In this document: positions 1 to 6,890 of the stretch, one piece after another | Layout: every line of letters starts with the position of its first letter | Numbering within the stretch: the stretch's first letter is position 1 | NCBI GenBank assembly: GCA_002309335.1 | Contig: DBXH01000024.1 | Location: 49,986 to 69,008, forward strand | Reading direction: 5' to 3' | Source of the DNA: Bacteroidales bacterium UBA1217 | GTDB lineage: Bacteria > Bacteroidota > Bacteroidia > Bacteroidales > P3 | Length of the DNA: 19,023 bases | The notes under the pieces: generated by a model | The model's database searches: none | What the model was told of the DNA's origin: nothing | The model's input: the letters and a program-made list of their open reading frames with translations, nothing else | Made by a program: the position numbers and the translations under genes

Positions 1-836
1 GCGCCATATTTCACACCCACCTGCACACCGCCTGAAATGGCCATCTCGTTGGCGTGGATCTTCGGTCTCATTCCGTATTTAATACCTGCCTCAAGGATTC
101 GCGCGGTATCCTCGACGGTAAAGAAGCCTTGGTCGCAGAACACATCGATGAAATCAGCCAAACCCTCAGCTGCAACTCTTGGGATCATATCGTTAATGAC
201 CAAATCCACATAATCCTCTTGATGTCCGCGATACTCCATTGGGATGCCGTGAGCGCCAAGAAAGTTCGACTTGATAGTCATAGGCGAGTTTTCCTTGAGG
301 CGGCGGATGACGCGCAGCAGTTTCAGTTCGCTCTCAGTGGTCAAGCCGTAGCCACTCTTAATCTCAATGGCACCCGTACCCAAACGCATCACATCCTCGA
401 GGCGCTGCCAAGCCATATCGTAGAGCTCGTTCTCCGAAGCCGCCGCCGTGGCCTTGGCCGAGTTGAGGATTCCTCCTCCCCTCTTGGCTATCTCCTCGTA
501 GCTGAGGCCGCGAATCTTGTCGACAAACTCCATCTCACGCGAGTTGGCGTAGACAATATGCGTGTGCGAATCGCAGAACGACGGGAAAACCATCCTGCCC
601 GAGGCATCAATGACTGTATTTGCATTTTCCACCATCCCCTCTTGGAGAGGGGTGGCCGAAGGCCGGGGTGTGTCGAACTCACTCATTGGTCCAAACTTAC
701 TGATAATTCCGTCCTCAATGAGCAAATAGGCATCCTTGATTGTTTCCAGTTGAGCCATTTCCTTGCCCTGCTTCCGCAGCATTGGGGTGCTTTCCACACC
801 CACCAACTCCTTGATATTCTTGATTAATGTTCTCAT
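1..836 (-). CDS. hutI: Imidazolonepropionase (HutI), C-terminal part cut by window edge
   Basis: HutI hydrolyses 4-imidazolone-5-propionate to N-formimino-L-glutamate, the third step of cytoplasmic histidine breakdown. The reading frame is open from the ATG at 836 to the left edge and gives 278 residues of a protein that is usually about 410 long. Family hallmarks are the metal-binding HTH motif (H91 and H93, in a DSHTHIVYA context), followed by SREMEF, an IKSGYGL segment, a GAHGIP histidine segment and a HANE segment near the edge. This is the amidohydrolase TIM-barrel layout behind a small N-terminal beta domain. The start codon lies 24 nt after the ruvB stop, so the two are probably co-transcribed. 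Oddity: residues about 55-68 (TPRPSATPLQEG and neighbours) are encoded by a palindromic repeat at 636-675 that normal HutI proteins lack; the frame stays open through it. Family call is firm; whether the protein is active cannot be judged. Confidence 0.95.
   Translation of the reverse strand, partial: MRTLIKNIKELVGVESTPMLRKQGKEMAQLETIKDAYLLIEDGIISKFGPMSEFDTPRPSATPLQEGMVENANTVIDASGRMVFPSFCDSHTHIVYANSREMEFVDKIRGLSYEEIAKRGGGILNSAKATAAASENELYDMAWQRLEDVMRLGTGAIEIKSGYGLTTESELKLLRVIRRLKENSPMTIKSNFLGAHGIPMEYRGHQEDYVDLVINDMIPRVAAEGLADFIDVFCDQGFFTVEDTARILEAGIKYGMRPKIHANEMAISGGVQVGVKYG
636..675. repeat. Bipartite palindromic repeat inserted in frame in hutI
   Basis: Two perfect hairpins stand side by side. 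The first is CCCCTCT (636-642), loop TGG, AGAGGGG (646-652). The second is GGCC (654-657), loop GAA, GGCC (661-664), followed by GGGGTGTGTCG. The two-hairpin form with CCCCTC/GAGGGG arms resembles short dispersed repeats that I recall from Bacteroidota genomes, but I cannot search for other copies; there is only one in this window. Read on the hutI strand it encodes Thr-Pro-Arg-Pro-Ser-Ala-Thr-Pro-Leu-Gln-Glu-Gly without a stop. Confidence 0.7.
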
Positions 837-860
837 ATTTTCATTTTTAAAAAACAGCAA

Positions 861-1889
861 CTATATCTCCATCGTTTGCTGGCTTCCGCTTGTCCTAAAC
901 TTACCCAAGTGCTGATACGCCAACTGCGTCACTTCGCGGCCGCGAGGGGTGCGCATAATGTAACCTTCTTGAATAAGATATGGCTCATAAACCTCCTCGA
1001 TGGTGCCCGCGTCCTCACCCACAGCGGTTGCTATGGTGTTCAATCCCACAGGACCGCCCTTGAACTTGTCGATGATGGTCGACAGTATGCGGATATCCAT
1101 CTCATCCAAACCGTTGCGGTCGACGTTAAGTGCCTGCAACGCATAGCGGGCAATGTCGAGCGTGATGGTGCCGTCGCCCTTGACCTGTGCAAAATCGCGC
1201 ACACGGCGCAGCAGCAGATTGGCGATACGCGGAGTGCCACGACTGCGACGGGCAATCTCGATAGCCGACTCACTGGTAATCTTTACGTCGAGCAGCGACG
1301 CCGAGCGGTTCACAATCTTCGTCAACGTCGGAGCGTCGTAGTATTGCAGACGGCAGTTTATGCCGAAACGGGCGCGGAGCGGAGCCGTGAGCATACCCGA
1401 GCGGGTTGTAGCGCCAATCAGCGTGAACGGTTTCAGATTAAGCTGCACGCTGCGTGCTGCCGGCCCCGACTCAATCATAATGTCAATACGGTAGTCCTCC
1501 ATCGCCGAATAAAGATATTCCTCAACTATCGGCGACAGGCGGTGGATTTCATCAATAAATAGCACATCGTTCTGCCCTAGCGAAGTTAGCAATCCCGCCA
1601 AATCGCCAGGTTTGTCAAGCACAGGTCCCGACGTCATTTTCATATTCACTCCCAGCTCGTTGGCTATGATGTGCGAGAGGGTCGTCTTGCCCAATCCCGG
1701 AGGGCCGTGCAGCAGAACGTGGTCGAGCGACTCGCCACGCGTCTTAGCCGCCTGCACATAGATGCGAAGATTGTCGAGCACCTGCTGCTGTCCGGCAAAA
1801 TTGTCGAACAACTTCGGGCGCAACGCCTTCTCAACCTCGCGTTCCCGTGCACTCTGGCTGTTTCCAGTAGGGTCTAAATTATCGTTCAT
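861..1889 (-). CDS. ruvB: Holliday junction branch migration ATPase RuvB
   Basis: RuvB is the hexameric AAA+ motor that, with RuvA, drives branch migration of Holliday junctions during recombinational repair. At 342 residues it has the usual length. Visible motifs are the Walker A GPPGLGKT at 62-69, Walker B VLFIDE at 109-114 with the RuvB-typical DEIHRL, the sensor segment TLIGATTRSGMLTAPLRARFG at about 156-176, and the C-terminal winged-helix end with GPVGLNTIA and EPYLIQEGYIMRTPRGR. The ATG at 1889 is preceded by a well-formed Bacteroidota promoter about 30 nt upstream. It is divergent from the universal stress gene at 2184 and is followed after 24 nt by hutI on the same strand. ruvA and ruvC are not nearby. 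Nothing is missing. Confidence 0.98.
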   Translation of the reverse strand: MNDNLDPTGNSQSAREREVEKALRPKLFDNFAGQQQVLDNLRIYVQAAKTRGESLDHVLLHGPPGLGKTTLSHIIANELGVNMKMTSGPVLDKPGDLAGLLTSLGQNDVLFIDEIHRLSPIVEEYLYSAMEDYRIDIMIESGPAARSVQLNLKPFTLIGATTRSGMLTAPLRARFGINCRLQYYDAPTLTKIVNRSASLLDVKITSESAIEIARRSRGTPRIANLLLRRVRDFAQVKGDGTITLDIARYALQALNVDRNGLDEMDIRILSTIIDKFKGGPVGLNTIATAVGEDAGTIEEVYEPYLIQEGYIMRTPRGREVTQLAYQHLGKFRTSGSQQTMEI

Positions 1890-1920
1890 TATCCAGTTTT
1901 TATCAAAAAGATTGAATTTG

Positions 1921-1950
1921 CAAAATTACAAAAAAAAAAGCATTCTGCAA
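1921..1950 (-). promoter_or_regulatory. Bacteroidota-type promoter for ruvB
   Basis: On the minus strand a TTG (complement of 1948-1950) is followed by 19 nt and then TAATTTTG (complement of 1921-1928), a perfect match to the TAnnTTTG -7 element of the Bacteroidota primary sigma factor. The spacing also fits. Transcription would start near 1915, leaving a leader of about 25 nt before the ruvB ATG at 1889. The spacer contains a run of ten T. Confidence 0.75.
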
Positions 1951-2001
1951 TAATTATTTCTCCCTATCATTTTTTACGTCCATTTTTTGTAACGTTTCTC
2001 T

Positions 2002-2089
2002 AGGTCAATTCTGGGTCAACTCTAGGTCAATTCCCGATCGCTTCCATATCGCCTCTAGGGTGCTTCTAGGTCGCCTAAGGGTGAGTATT
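2002..2089. repeat. Degenerate tandem repeat, eight 11-bp units
   Basis: The 88 bases divide exactly into eight 11-mers of rough consensus aggtcnnttct. Clear units are aggtcaattct at 2002, aggtcaattcc at 2024, agggtgcttct at 2057 and aggtcgcctaa at 2068. Units at 2035, 2046 and 2079 are more diverged, and a possible ninth lies at 1991-2001. The tract sits in the 294-bp gap between the divergent ruvB and universal stress genes, beyond the ruvB promoter. Eleven is not a multiple of three, so it is not coding. I found no exact TAnnTTTG element for the rightward gene. Confidence 0.7.
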
Positions 2090-2183
2090 ATATCTTCAAA
2101 TAGATATTTTTTACATAGTCTTACAATATTTAAAAGAAACCTACGTTAAATATTTTAATTACACACGTAATAATAGAGAACTT

Positions 2184-3017
2184 ATGAAATCAGTAATCGT
2201 TGGTACCGACTTTTCAAAAGGGTCATACGTGGCACTTGAAATCGCCGTTGATATTGCTAATCAGCTAAAAACCGGCATCAGACTTCTATGGGTCAAAAAA
2301 GAAAAAAAACTCCTCACAGGCGACCAGATGGAAATGACCGCCCATCTGGCGGAAGAGAAACTTGTGCAGCTTTGCGAGCAACACCGCCCCAACCTCAAGC
2401 ACGGCGATATCACCTTCGACATCCTCAGCGGCAAAGTGGCTAACTGCATCGCCGAAGAGGCACGCAAAGAAGACTCGCCTATGATTGTCATCGGAACCAA
2501 CGGCGCATCAGGATTCGAGAAATACTGGATGGGCAGCACCGCTGTTCGCATCGTGCAGGAAGCCCCCTGCCCCACACTCACCATCCGCGAAGGATTCAAC
2601 TTCCACAAAAAACTGGACAACATCGTCGTCCCAATCCGCATCAATGCCAACTCACGCCAGAAAGTGGCTCCTGCCGCACAGATGGCACGCATTTTCGGCT
2701 CCCATGTTTACATCCTCGGACTTATCGAGACGGCTCAGGATGCAATGACTCTGCGCACCTATCTCAAACAGGTCGAAGACTTTTTCATAAAAGAGGGTAT
2801 CCCCTGCTCCAAATGCGGCCGACGCTACGAGAATTACTCAAAGACCGTGCTCGACTACGCAGCAAGCATCGACGCCGACCTCGTGGTCATCAACACCGAA
2901 CAGGACCGACTGCTGGCACGACTCTTCCTCGGCACCAACGCTCAGCAGATAGTGCACCATTCGCAAATCCCCGTACTCTGCATACATCCCGAAGACATCG
3001 GCGACATTGCAAGATAA
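2184..3017 (+). CDS. Universal stress protein, tandem UspA domains
   Basis: This 277-residue cytoplasmic protein contains two universal stress protein domains, about 1-137 and 144-270. The first begins MKSVIVGTDFS and ends with GTNGASGFEKYWMGST, which fits the ATP-binding pattern G-2X-G-9X-G(S/T) exactly, so this domain should bind ATP. The second domain starts NIVVPIRI and has the matching region NTEQDRLLARLFLG without the glycine pattern, so it is probably non-binding. Tandem Usp proteins of this size are common in Bacteroidota; their partners are generally unknown. The start is the only sensible ATG. It is first in a rightward cluster, 43 nt before the flavoprotein gene. I could not find a convincing promoter in the AT-rich 95 bases upstream. 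Confidence 0.93.
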   Translation: MKSVIVGTDFSKGSYVALEIAVDIANQLKTGIRLLWVKKEKKLLTGDQMEMTAHLAEEKLVQLCEQHRPNLKHGDITFDILSGKVANCIAEEARKEDSPMIVIGTNGASGFEKYWMGSTAVRIVQEAPCPTLTIREGFNFHKKLDNIVVPIRINANSRQKVAPAAQMARIFGSHVYILGLIETAQDAMTLRTYLKQVEDFFIKEGIPCSKCGRRYENYSKTVLDYAASIDADLVVINTEQDRLLARLFLGTNAQQIVHHSQIPVLCIHPEDIGDIAR

Positions 3018-3060
3018 AGTATACGGTTTTTAAGTTTAAGGTCTAAAGAGGACTATTGAG

Positions 3061-4296
3061 ATGAGCGACACTATAATCATTGGAGCCGGCGCCGCAGGAA
3101 TGATGGCGGCATACGCCGCCGCCAAACGCGGCAAACAAGTTCTGCTACTCGAAAAAATGGATCAGCCGGGACGCAAACTGCGCATCACAGGCAAAGGCCG
3201 CTGCAACCTCACCAACACAGCTCCACTCAAGGATTTCCTGACACACATAGGCTCTGATCCTCGCTTTATGCGAAACTCTTTTTCCGCCTTCTTCAATACA
3301 CAATTGATGGAATTGTTCGAGTCTCTCGGTGTACCCCTCATCGTTGAGCGCGGCGACCGAGTCTACCCTAAAAGCGGCAAGTCGCTCGACATCTTTCTGG
3401 GTTTGGTTCAAGCTCTGGAGGCTATGCCTAATGTGGAAATACGCAAGAACACTCGTATTGTGTCGCTTATCATCGAGGACGGCATCGCCCGCGGCGTACG
3501 TTGTGCCGACGGCACTTCTCTGCGTGCCAACAGCACCATCATCGCCACCGGTGGTATGAGCTATCCTCTTACCGGCTCAACAGGTGATGGCTACCGCTTT
3601 GCCGAACTCGCCGGACATACGCTATCTCCTCGCTACCCCGCATTGGTTCATCTTGACTGCGAACTGAAAATACAGCAGGAACTTATCGCCTTTACTCTAA
3701 AAAACGTGCGCCTCACTATGACCAAAGCCAACGGCAGCAAAATCAGCGAACATTTTGGCGAAATGACTTTCACCGAAACAGGCATCGGTGGACCTATAGT
3801 ATTGTCTGCCAGCCGTATGGTGACGGCTCACATTCATAGAGGTGAAACGGTTATAGCCCACCTTGACCTAAAACCGGCTGTGGAAACAGCAACTCTCGAC
3901 AAGCGTCTCATCAACGACCTTAACAGCAACGGCACCCGGCTTTTCCACGATGCTTTACGTCTATGGCTGCCTGCAGAACTCATTCCTCTGGCTCTGCAGA
4001 ATCTGCATATCGAATACTACAAAAGGCTCAACCAGATAAACGGCGACGAACGCAAACGACTGCTAAAATTCCTAAAGGATTTCTCCTTCCAATTGACGGG
4101 TACAGGCAACTTCGAGGAAGCAATTGTAACACAAGGTGGCGTCAGCCTCAAGGAGATTAACCCCAAAACGATGGAATCGCGCCTCGTCAAAGGTCTTTAT
4201 ATAGTGGGCGAAGTGCTTGACCTCGATGCAGATACTGGTGGTTACAATCTACAGATAGCATTCACCACCGGCTATGCCGCCGGAAGCAACTGCTGA
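3061..4296 (+). CDS. NAD(P)/FAD-dependent oxidoreductase, HI0933 / BaiN-RdsA family
   Basis: A 411-residue cytoplasmic flavoprotein. The N-terminus has the Rossmann dinucleotide motif GAGAAG at 8-13, the acidic residue E31 that ends the second strand, and the family signature PGRKLRITGKGRCNLTN at 36-52. TGIGGP is at 240-245. The C-terminal FAD motif GEVLDLDADTGGYNLQIA begins at 383. This is the HI0933-like family, annotated as BaiN/RdsA-like in databases; the substrate of most members, including this one, is not known. A Shine-Dalgarno-like AGAGGA at 3047-3052, eight nt before the ATG, supports the start. The next gene begins five nt after this stop codon, so translational coupling is likely. 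The physiological link with a universal stress protein and a secreted glycan-type protein is unclear. Confidence 0.93.
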   Translation: MSDTIIIGAGAAGMMAAYAAAKRGKQVLLLEKMDQPGRKLRITGKGRCNLTNTAPLKDFLTHIGSDPRFMRNSFSAFFNTQLMELFESLGVPLIVERGDRVYPKSGKSLDIFLGLVQALEAMPNVEIRKNTRIVSLIIEDGIARGVRCADGTSLRANSTIIATGGMSYPLTGSTGDGYRFAELAGHTLSPRYPALVHLDCELKIQQELIAFTLKNVRLTMTKANGSKISEHFGEMTFTETGIGGPIVLSASRMVTAHIHRGETVIAHLDLKPAVETATLDKRLINDLNSNGTRLFHDALRLWLPAELIPLALQNLHIEYYKRLNQINGDERKRLLKFLKDFSFQLTGTGNFEEAIVTQGGVSLKEINPKTMESRLVKGLYIVGEVLDLDADTGGYNLQIAFTTGYAAGSNC

Positions 4297-4301
4297 CAAT
4301 C

Positions 4302-6527
4302 ATGAAACGAAAAAAACTGCTATTCTGCACTTTCTGCATTTTTGCCTTTTGTGCAACCGCACAGGTGCGACCGCAACGGATCGTTGTAACAACCGACCGA
4401 CTGACAGAGAGTGATATGTATGCTGCCCAGCAACTGCAATCTATGCTGAAAAAAAGTGGCTTAAACCTCTATATTGTATCGCGTTTAGACGAGCAGCCGC
4501 AGTCAGGAAGCATCTATGTCGGCGACTGCCCCTACATCTACACCGACGACCTTCATAACTGCGGCTACGCTTTGTTCGGCGATGGCAACTGGTTTGTTCT
4601 TAGCGGACAAGGCCAAAATGGTACGCTGTATGCCGTCTATGACTTCCTTGAACGCTACTGCGGCTTTCGACTATATACACCCGATGCTTTGATTGTGCCG
4701 GATCTAAAAGACTTTACTCTACCAAAGGACACCGTTATCGAACGACCTGCCTTCGCTTACCGCGAGGTTTCGTACTACTACCCAAATCATAGTCAACTCT
4801 ATGCCGACTGGCATAGGCTTCACACCGAACTTGATCGCGAAGCTCTTTTCGGTATGTTCGTCCATACTTTCAATAAGTTGCTGCCTCCTAATTATTATTA
4901 TGACCGCCACCCTGAATGGTATTCGCTAAACAACGGGCACCGCAGTCGAGACGGACAGCTATGCCTCACCAATCCCGAGGTTTTTGACAGCCTTTGTGCA
5001 AGTTTGGCAGAATGCATTTCCAACGTTCCCAACAAGAAGATATGGTCGGTATCGCCCAACGACAACTATAATGCTTGCCAATGTTCTGAATGCCTGCGCA
5101 GCGATAGCCTTTACGGAGGTCCTACAGGGACCCTGCTCAACTTCGTGAACAAGGTTGCCCGCCGCTTTCCCGACAAAACCATCTCAACCCTCGCCTATCA
5201 ATACACACGGTCCGCCCCGAAAAAAATGGCAGTCAAGCCCGACAGCAATGTCAACATTATGTTCTGCTCCATCGAGTGCGGCCGCGAGGAATCGATAGCC
5301 ACCAGCCCCAATGAAGCATCGTTCCGTAAGGATATGAGTGATTGGAAACAACTGACCGACAACATCTTTATGTGGGATTATGTTGTGCAGTTCCGCAACT
5401 TCTGGAATCCGTTTCCAAATATCCACATCCTTCAATCCAACTTGCGCTACTTCCGCGACAACGGGGTGCAGATGATGTTTGAACAAGCTACCGGCTTTTA
5501 CAACAAGACATCGTGGATGGAGCTTCGCAACTACCTTATCGCCAAGCTGATGTGGAATCCTGATATCGATGTCGACTCGGTGATTACCGACTTTTGCAAC
5601 GGCTACTACGGCACCGCTGGCGTTTACATCAAGGCCATAATAGACACAATGACCGCCGAGCTTGTCAAATCAGGAAAACGCCTTGATATTTACGGATATT
5701 CCATAGATGGGATAGATGGCTACCTTTCAGACAAGAATATGCACCTTTACCGCGAACTGATGCGTCAGGCTTTTGCCGCAACAACCGATAGCGTCATTCA
5801 TTCTCGACTGCGCTATTTCGAGATGTCACTCGACTTTGCCACCATCGAGCTAGCCACTTGCGGCGGTGAGCTAGAGGAATTATTTCCCAATGGCGAATTA
5901 TTTGAAAAAGTTGACAGCCTTGTCGTTCTGACTGATTGTATGACAAAAAGTCTCAACAGATTCGGTGTTAAGCAGATGATGGAGATGGGTATTTCCCCCG
6001 ACGAATACGGAAAGGTTATTGAACGCTATCTCTACAAGACCTACAGTTATGGCAATGCCTATTTCCGACCTGTTACATTGCGCAAGCAACCTACTGAACC
6101 ATACACCTGCGATGGCGCCCAATCGTTGACCGACGGAGCCGGCGGCATAATGGATTACCGCTACTGGTGGCTAGGATTCTTTGGCGACACACTTGACGCC
6201 ATCATCTCACTTGGTGCCACCGATACGGTCAACAAAGTAAGTATGGATTTCTATTTCTATCCGCTATCGTGGATATTTTTGCCGCAAAACATAAGCTACT
6301 ATATTTCAAACGACAAGAAACATTGGAAGCAGATAGGCAACTACCATCCTGATAATCCCGAGATACTCGCCACACCTATGATCAAGACTTTTACAACAAC
6401 TTTGGATAAACCGACCAAAGCAAAATACTTGCGTGTTGTAGCGACTCCTCTACCAGAAATACCCGCCTGGCATCGCGCCGCCGGCAAATCAGTATGGATT
6501 TTTACCGACGAAGTGGTGGTGGAATAA
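4302..6527 (+). CDS. Secreted DUF4838 domain protein with C-terminal discoidin-like domain
   Basis: A 741-residue exported protein. The N-terminus MKRKKLLFCTFCIFAFCATA followed by Q reads as a Sec signal peptide with signal peptidase I cleavage after ATA; the nearby cysteines do not form a lipobox. Residues about 25-130 resemble the N-terminal alpha/beta domain found before GH20 and GH67 catalytic domains. Residues about 185-450 match DUF4838, with a PEWYSL segment and the conserved SPND plus cysteine cluster D254, C259-x-C261-xx-C264. Residues about 610-741 look like an F5/8 type C (discoidin) domain, with ISYYISNDKKHWKQIG and AKYLRVVA. DUF4838 proteins are distant relatives of alpha-glucuronidase-like glycosidases, so a glycan-active enzyme in the periplasm or outside the cell is the best guess; no substrate can be assigned. 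No SusC/SusD or other PUL genes are adjacent. It probably shares a transcript with the flavoprotein. Confidence 0.85.
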   Translation: MKRKKLLFCTFCIFAFCATAQVRPQRIVVTTDRLTESDMYAAQQLQSMLKKSGLNLYIVSRLDEQPQSGSIYVGDCPYIYTDDLHNCGYALFGDGNWFVLSGQGQNGTLYAVYDFLERYCGFRLYTPDALIVPDLKDFTLPKDTVIERPAFAYREVSYYYPNHSQLYADWHRLHTELDREALFGMFVHTFNKLLPPNYYYDRHPEWYSLNNGHRSRDGQLCLTNPEVFDSLCASLAECISNVPNKKIWSVSPNDNYNACQCSECLRSDSLYGGPTGTLLNFVNKVARRFPDKTISTLAYQYTRSAPKKMAVKPDSNVNIMFCSIECGREESIATSPNEASFRKDMSDWKQLTDNIFMWDYVVQFRNFWNPFPNIHILQSNLRYFRDNGVQMMFEQATGFYNKTSWMELRNYLIAKLMWNPDIDVDSVITDFCNGYYGTAGVYIKAIIDTMTAELVKSGKRLDIYGYSIDGIDGYLSDKNMHLYRELMRQAFAATTDSVIHSRLRYFEMSLDFATIELATCGGELEELFPNGELFEKVDSLVVLTDCMTKSLNRFGVKQMMEMGISPDEYGKVIERYLYKTYSYGNAYFRPVTLRKQPTEPYTCDGAQSLTDGAGGIMDYRYWWLGFFGDTLDAIISLGATDTVNKVSMDFYFYPLSWIFLPQNISYYISNDKKHWKQIGNYHPDNPEILATPMIKTFTTTLDKPTKAKYLRVVATPLPEIPAWHRAAGKSVWIFTDEVVVE

Positions 6528-6890
6528 TCATCCTACCGTAGTATATGCATTAACAAGGTGCTTAATCTGTGGTTCCTGACCTTTTATCACTATGGAGATA
6601 ATATCAAACCGGGCCTCTTCGGTACGGTTGTTTTTCAAAACGTAAGCATTCGCCAACTTGATATACGAGCGACGTTTCTGGTTTCCCACAAAATCTTCCG
6701 GCTCACCATATTCCTCACAGGTGCGAGTCTTGACCTCCACAAAGACAATCAGATTATCTTTGTACGCTATGATATCGGCTTCCAGTTTGCCGATTCGCCA
6801 GTTCGTTTCCAGAATCAGATAACCTTGCTGCTCCAAATACTCTCGCGCTAGCGTCTCCCCTATCTTACCTAAATCATTATGCTTAGCCAT
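6528..6890 (-). CDS. yraN: YraN family (UPF0102) endonuclease-like protein
   Basis: A complete 120-residue member of the YraN/UPF0102 family, whose fold is that of restriction-type nucleases; its cellular role is not established. The sequence shows the family start G-x-x-GE (G8, G11, E12), NWR at 30-32, and the putative active site E37-x-D39 plus E52-x-K54 in the VFVEVKTR segment. It starts inside the end of the ABC-F gene: its ATG (6888-6890) overlaps the upstream reading frame by eight bases, implying coupled translation. Its TGA (complement of 6528-6530) directly abuts the TAA of the convergent DUF4838 gene, so no terminator fits between them. Confidence 0.92.
   Translation of the reverse strand: MAKHNDLGKIGETLAREYLEQQGYLILETNWRIGKLEADIIAYKDNLIVFVEVKTRTCEEYGEPEDFVGNQKRRSYIKLANAYVLKNNRTEEARFDIISIVIKGQEPQIKHLVNAYTTVG

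Noticed and set aside
636..675. Suspected frameshift or pseudogene in hutI because of the unusual N-terminal peptide
   Set aside because: Translation on both sides of the element stays in one frame with family motifs intact; the oddity is an in-frame insertion.
54..827. Long plus-strand open frame of 257 codons
   Set aside because: It lies antisense to hutI, whose frame on the other strand carries all imidazolonepropionase motifs; the plus-strand protein has no recognisable features.
876..1562. Plus-strand open frame of 228 codons
   Set aside because: Antisense shadow of ruvB, which is complete and unambiguous on the minus strand.
2002..2089. CRISPR array
   Set aside because: Units are 11 bp, degenerate and without unique spacers; no cas genes are present.
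4302..4365. Lipoprotein signal for the DUF4838 protein
   Set aside because: The cysteines in the signal region do not have a proper lipobox before them; ATA before Q fits signal peptidase I better.
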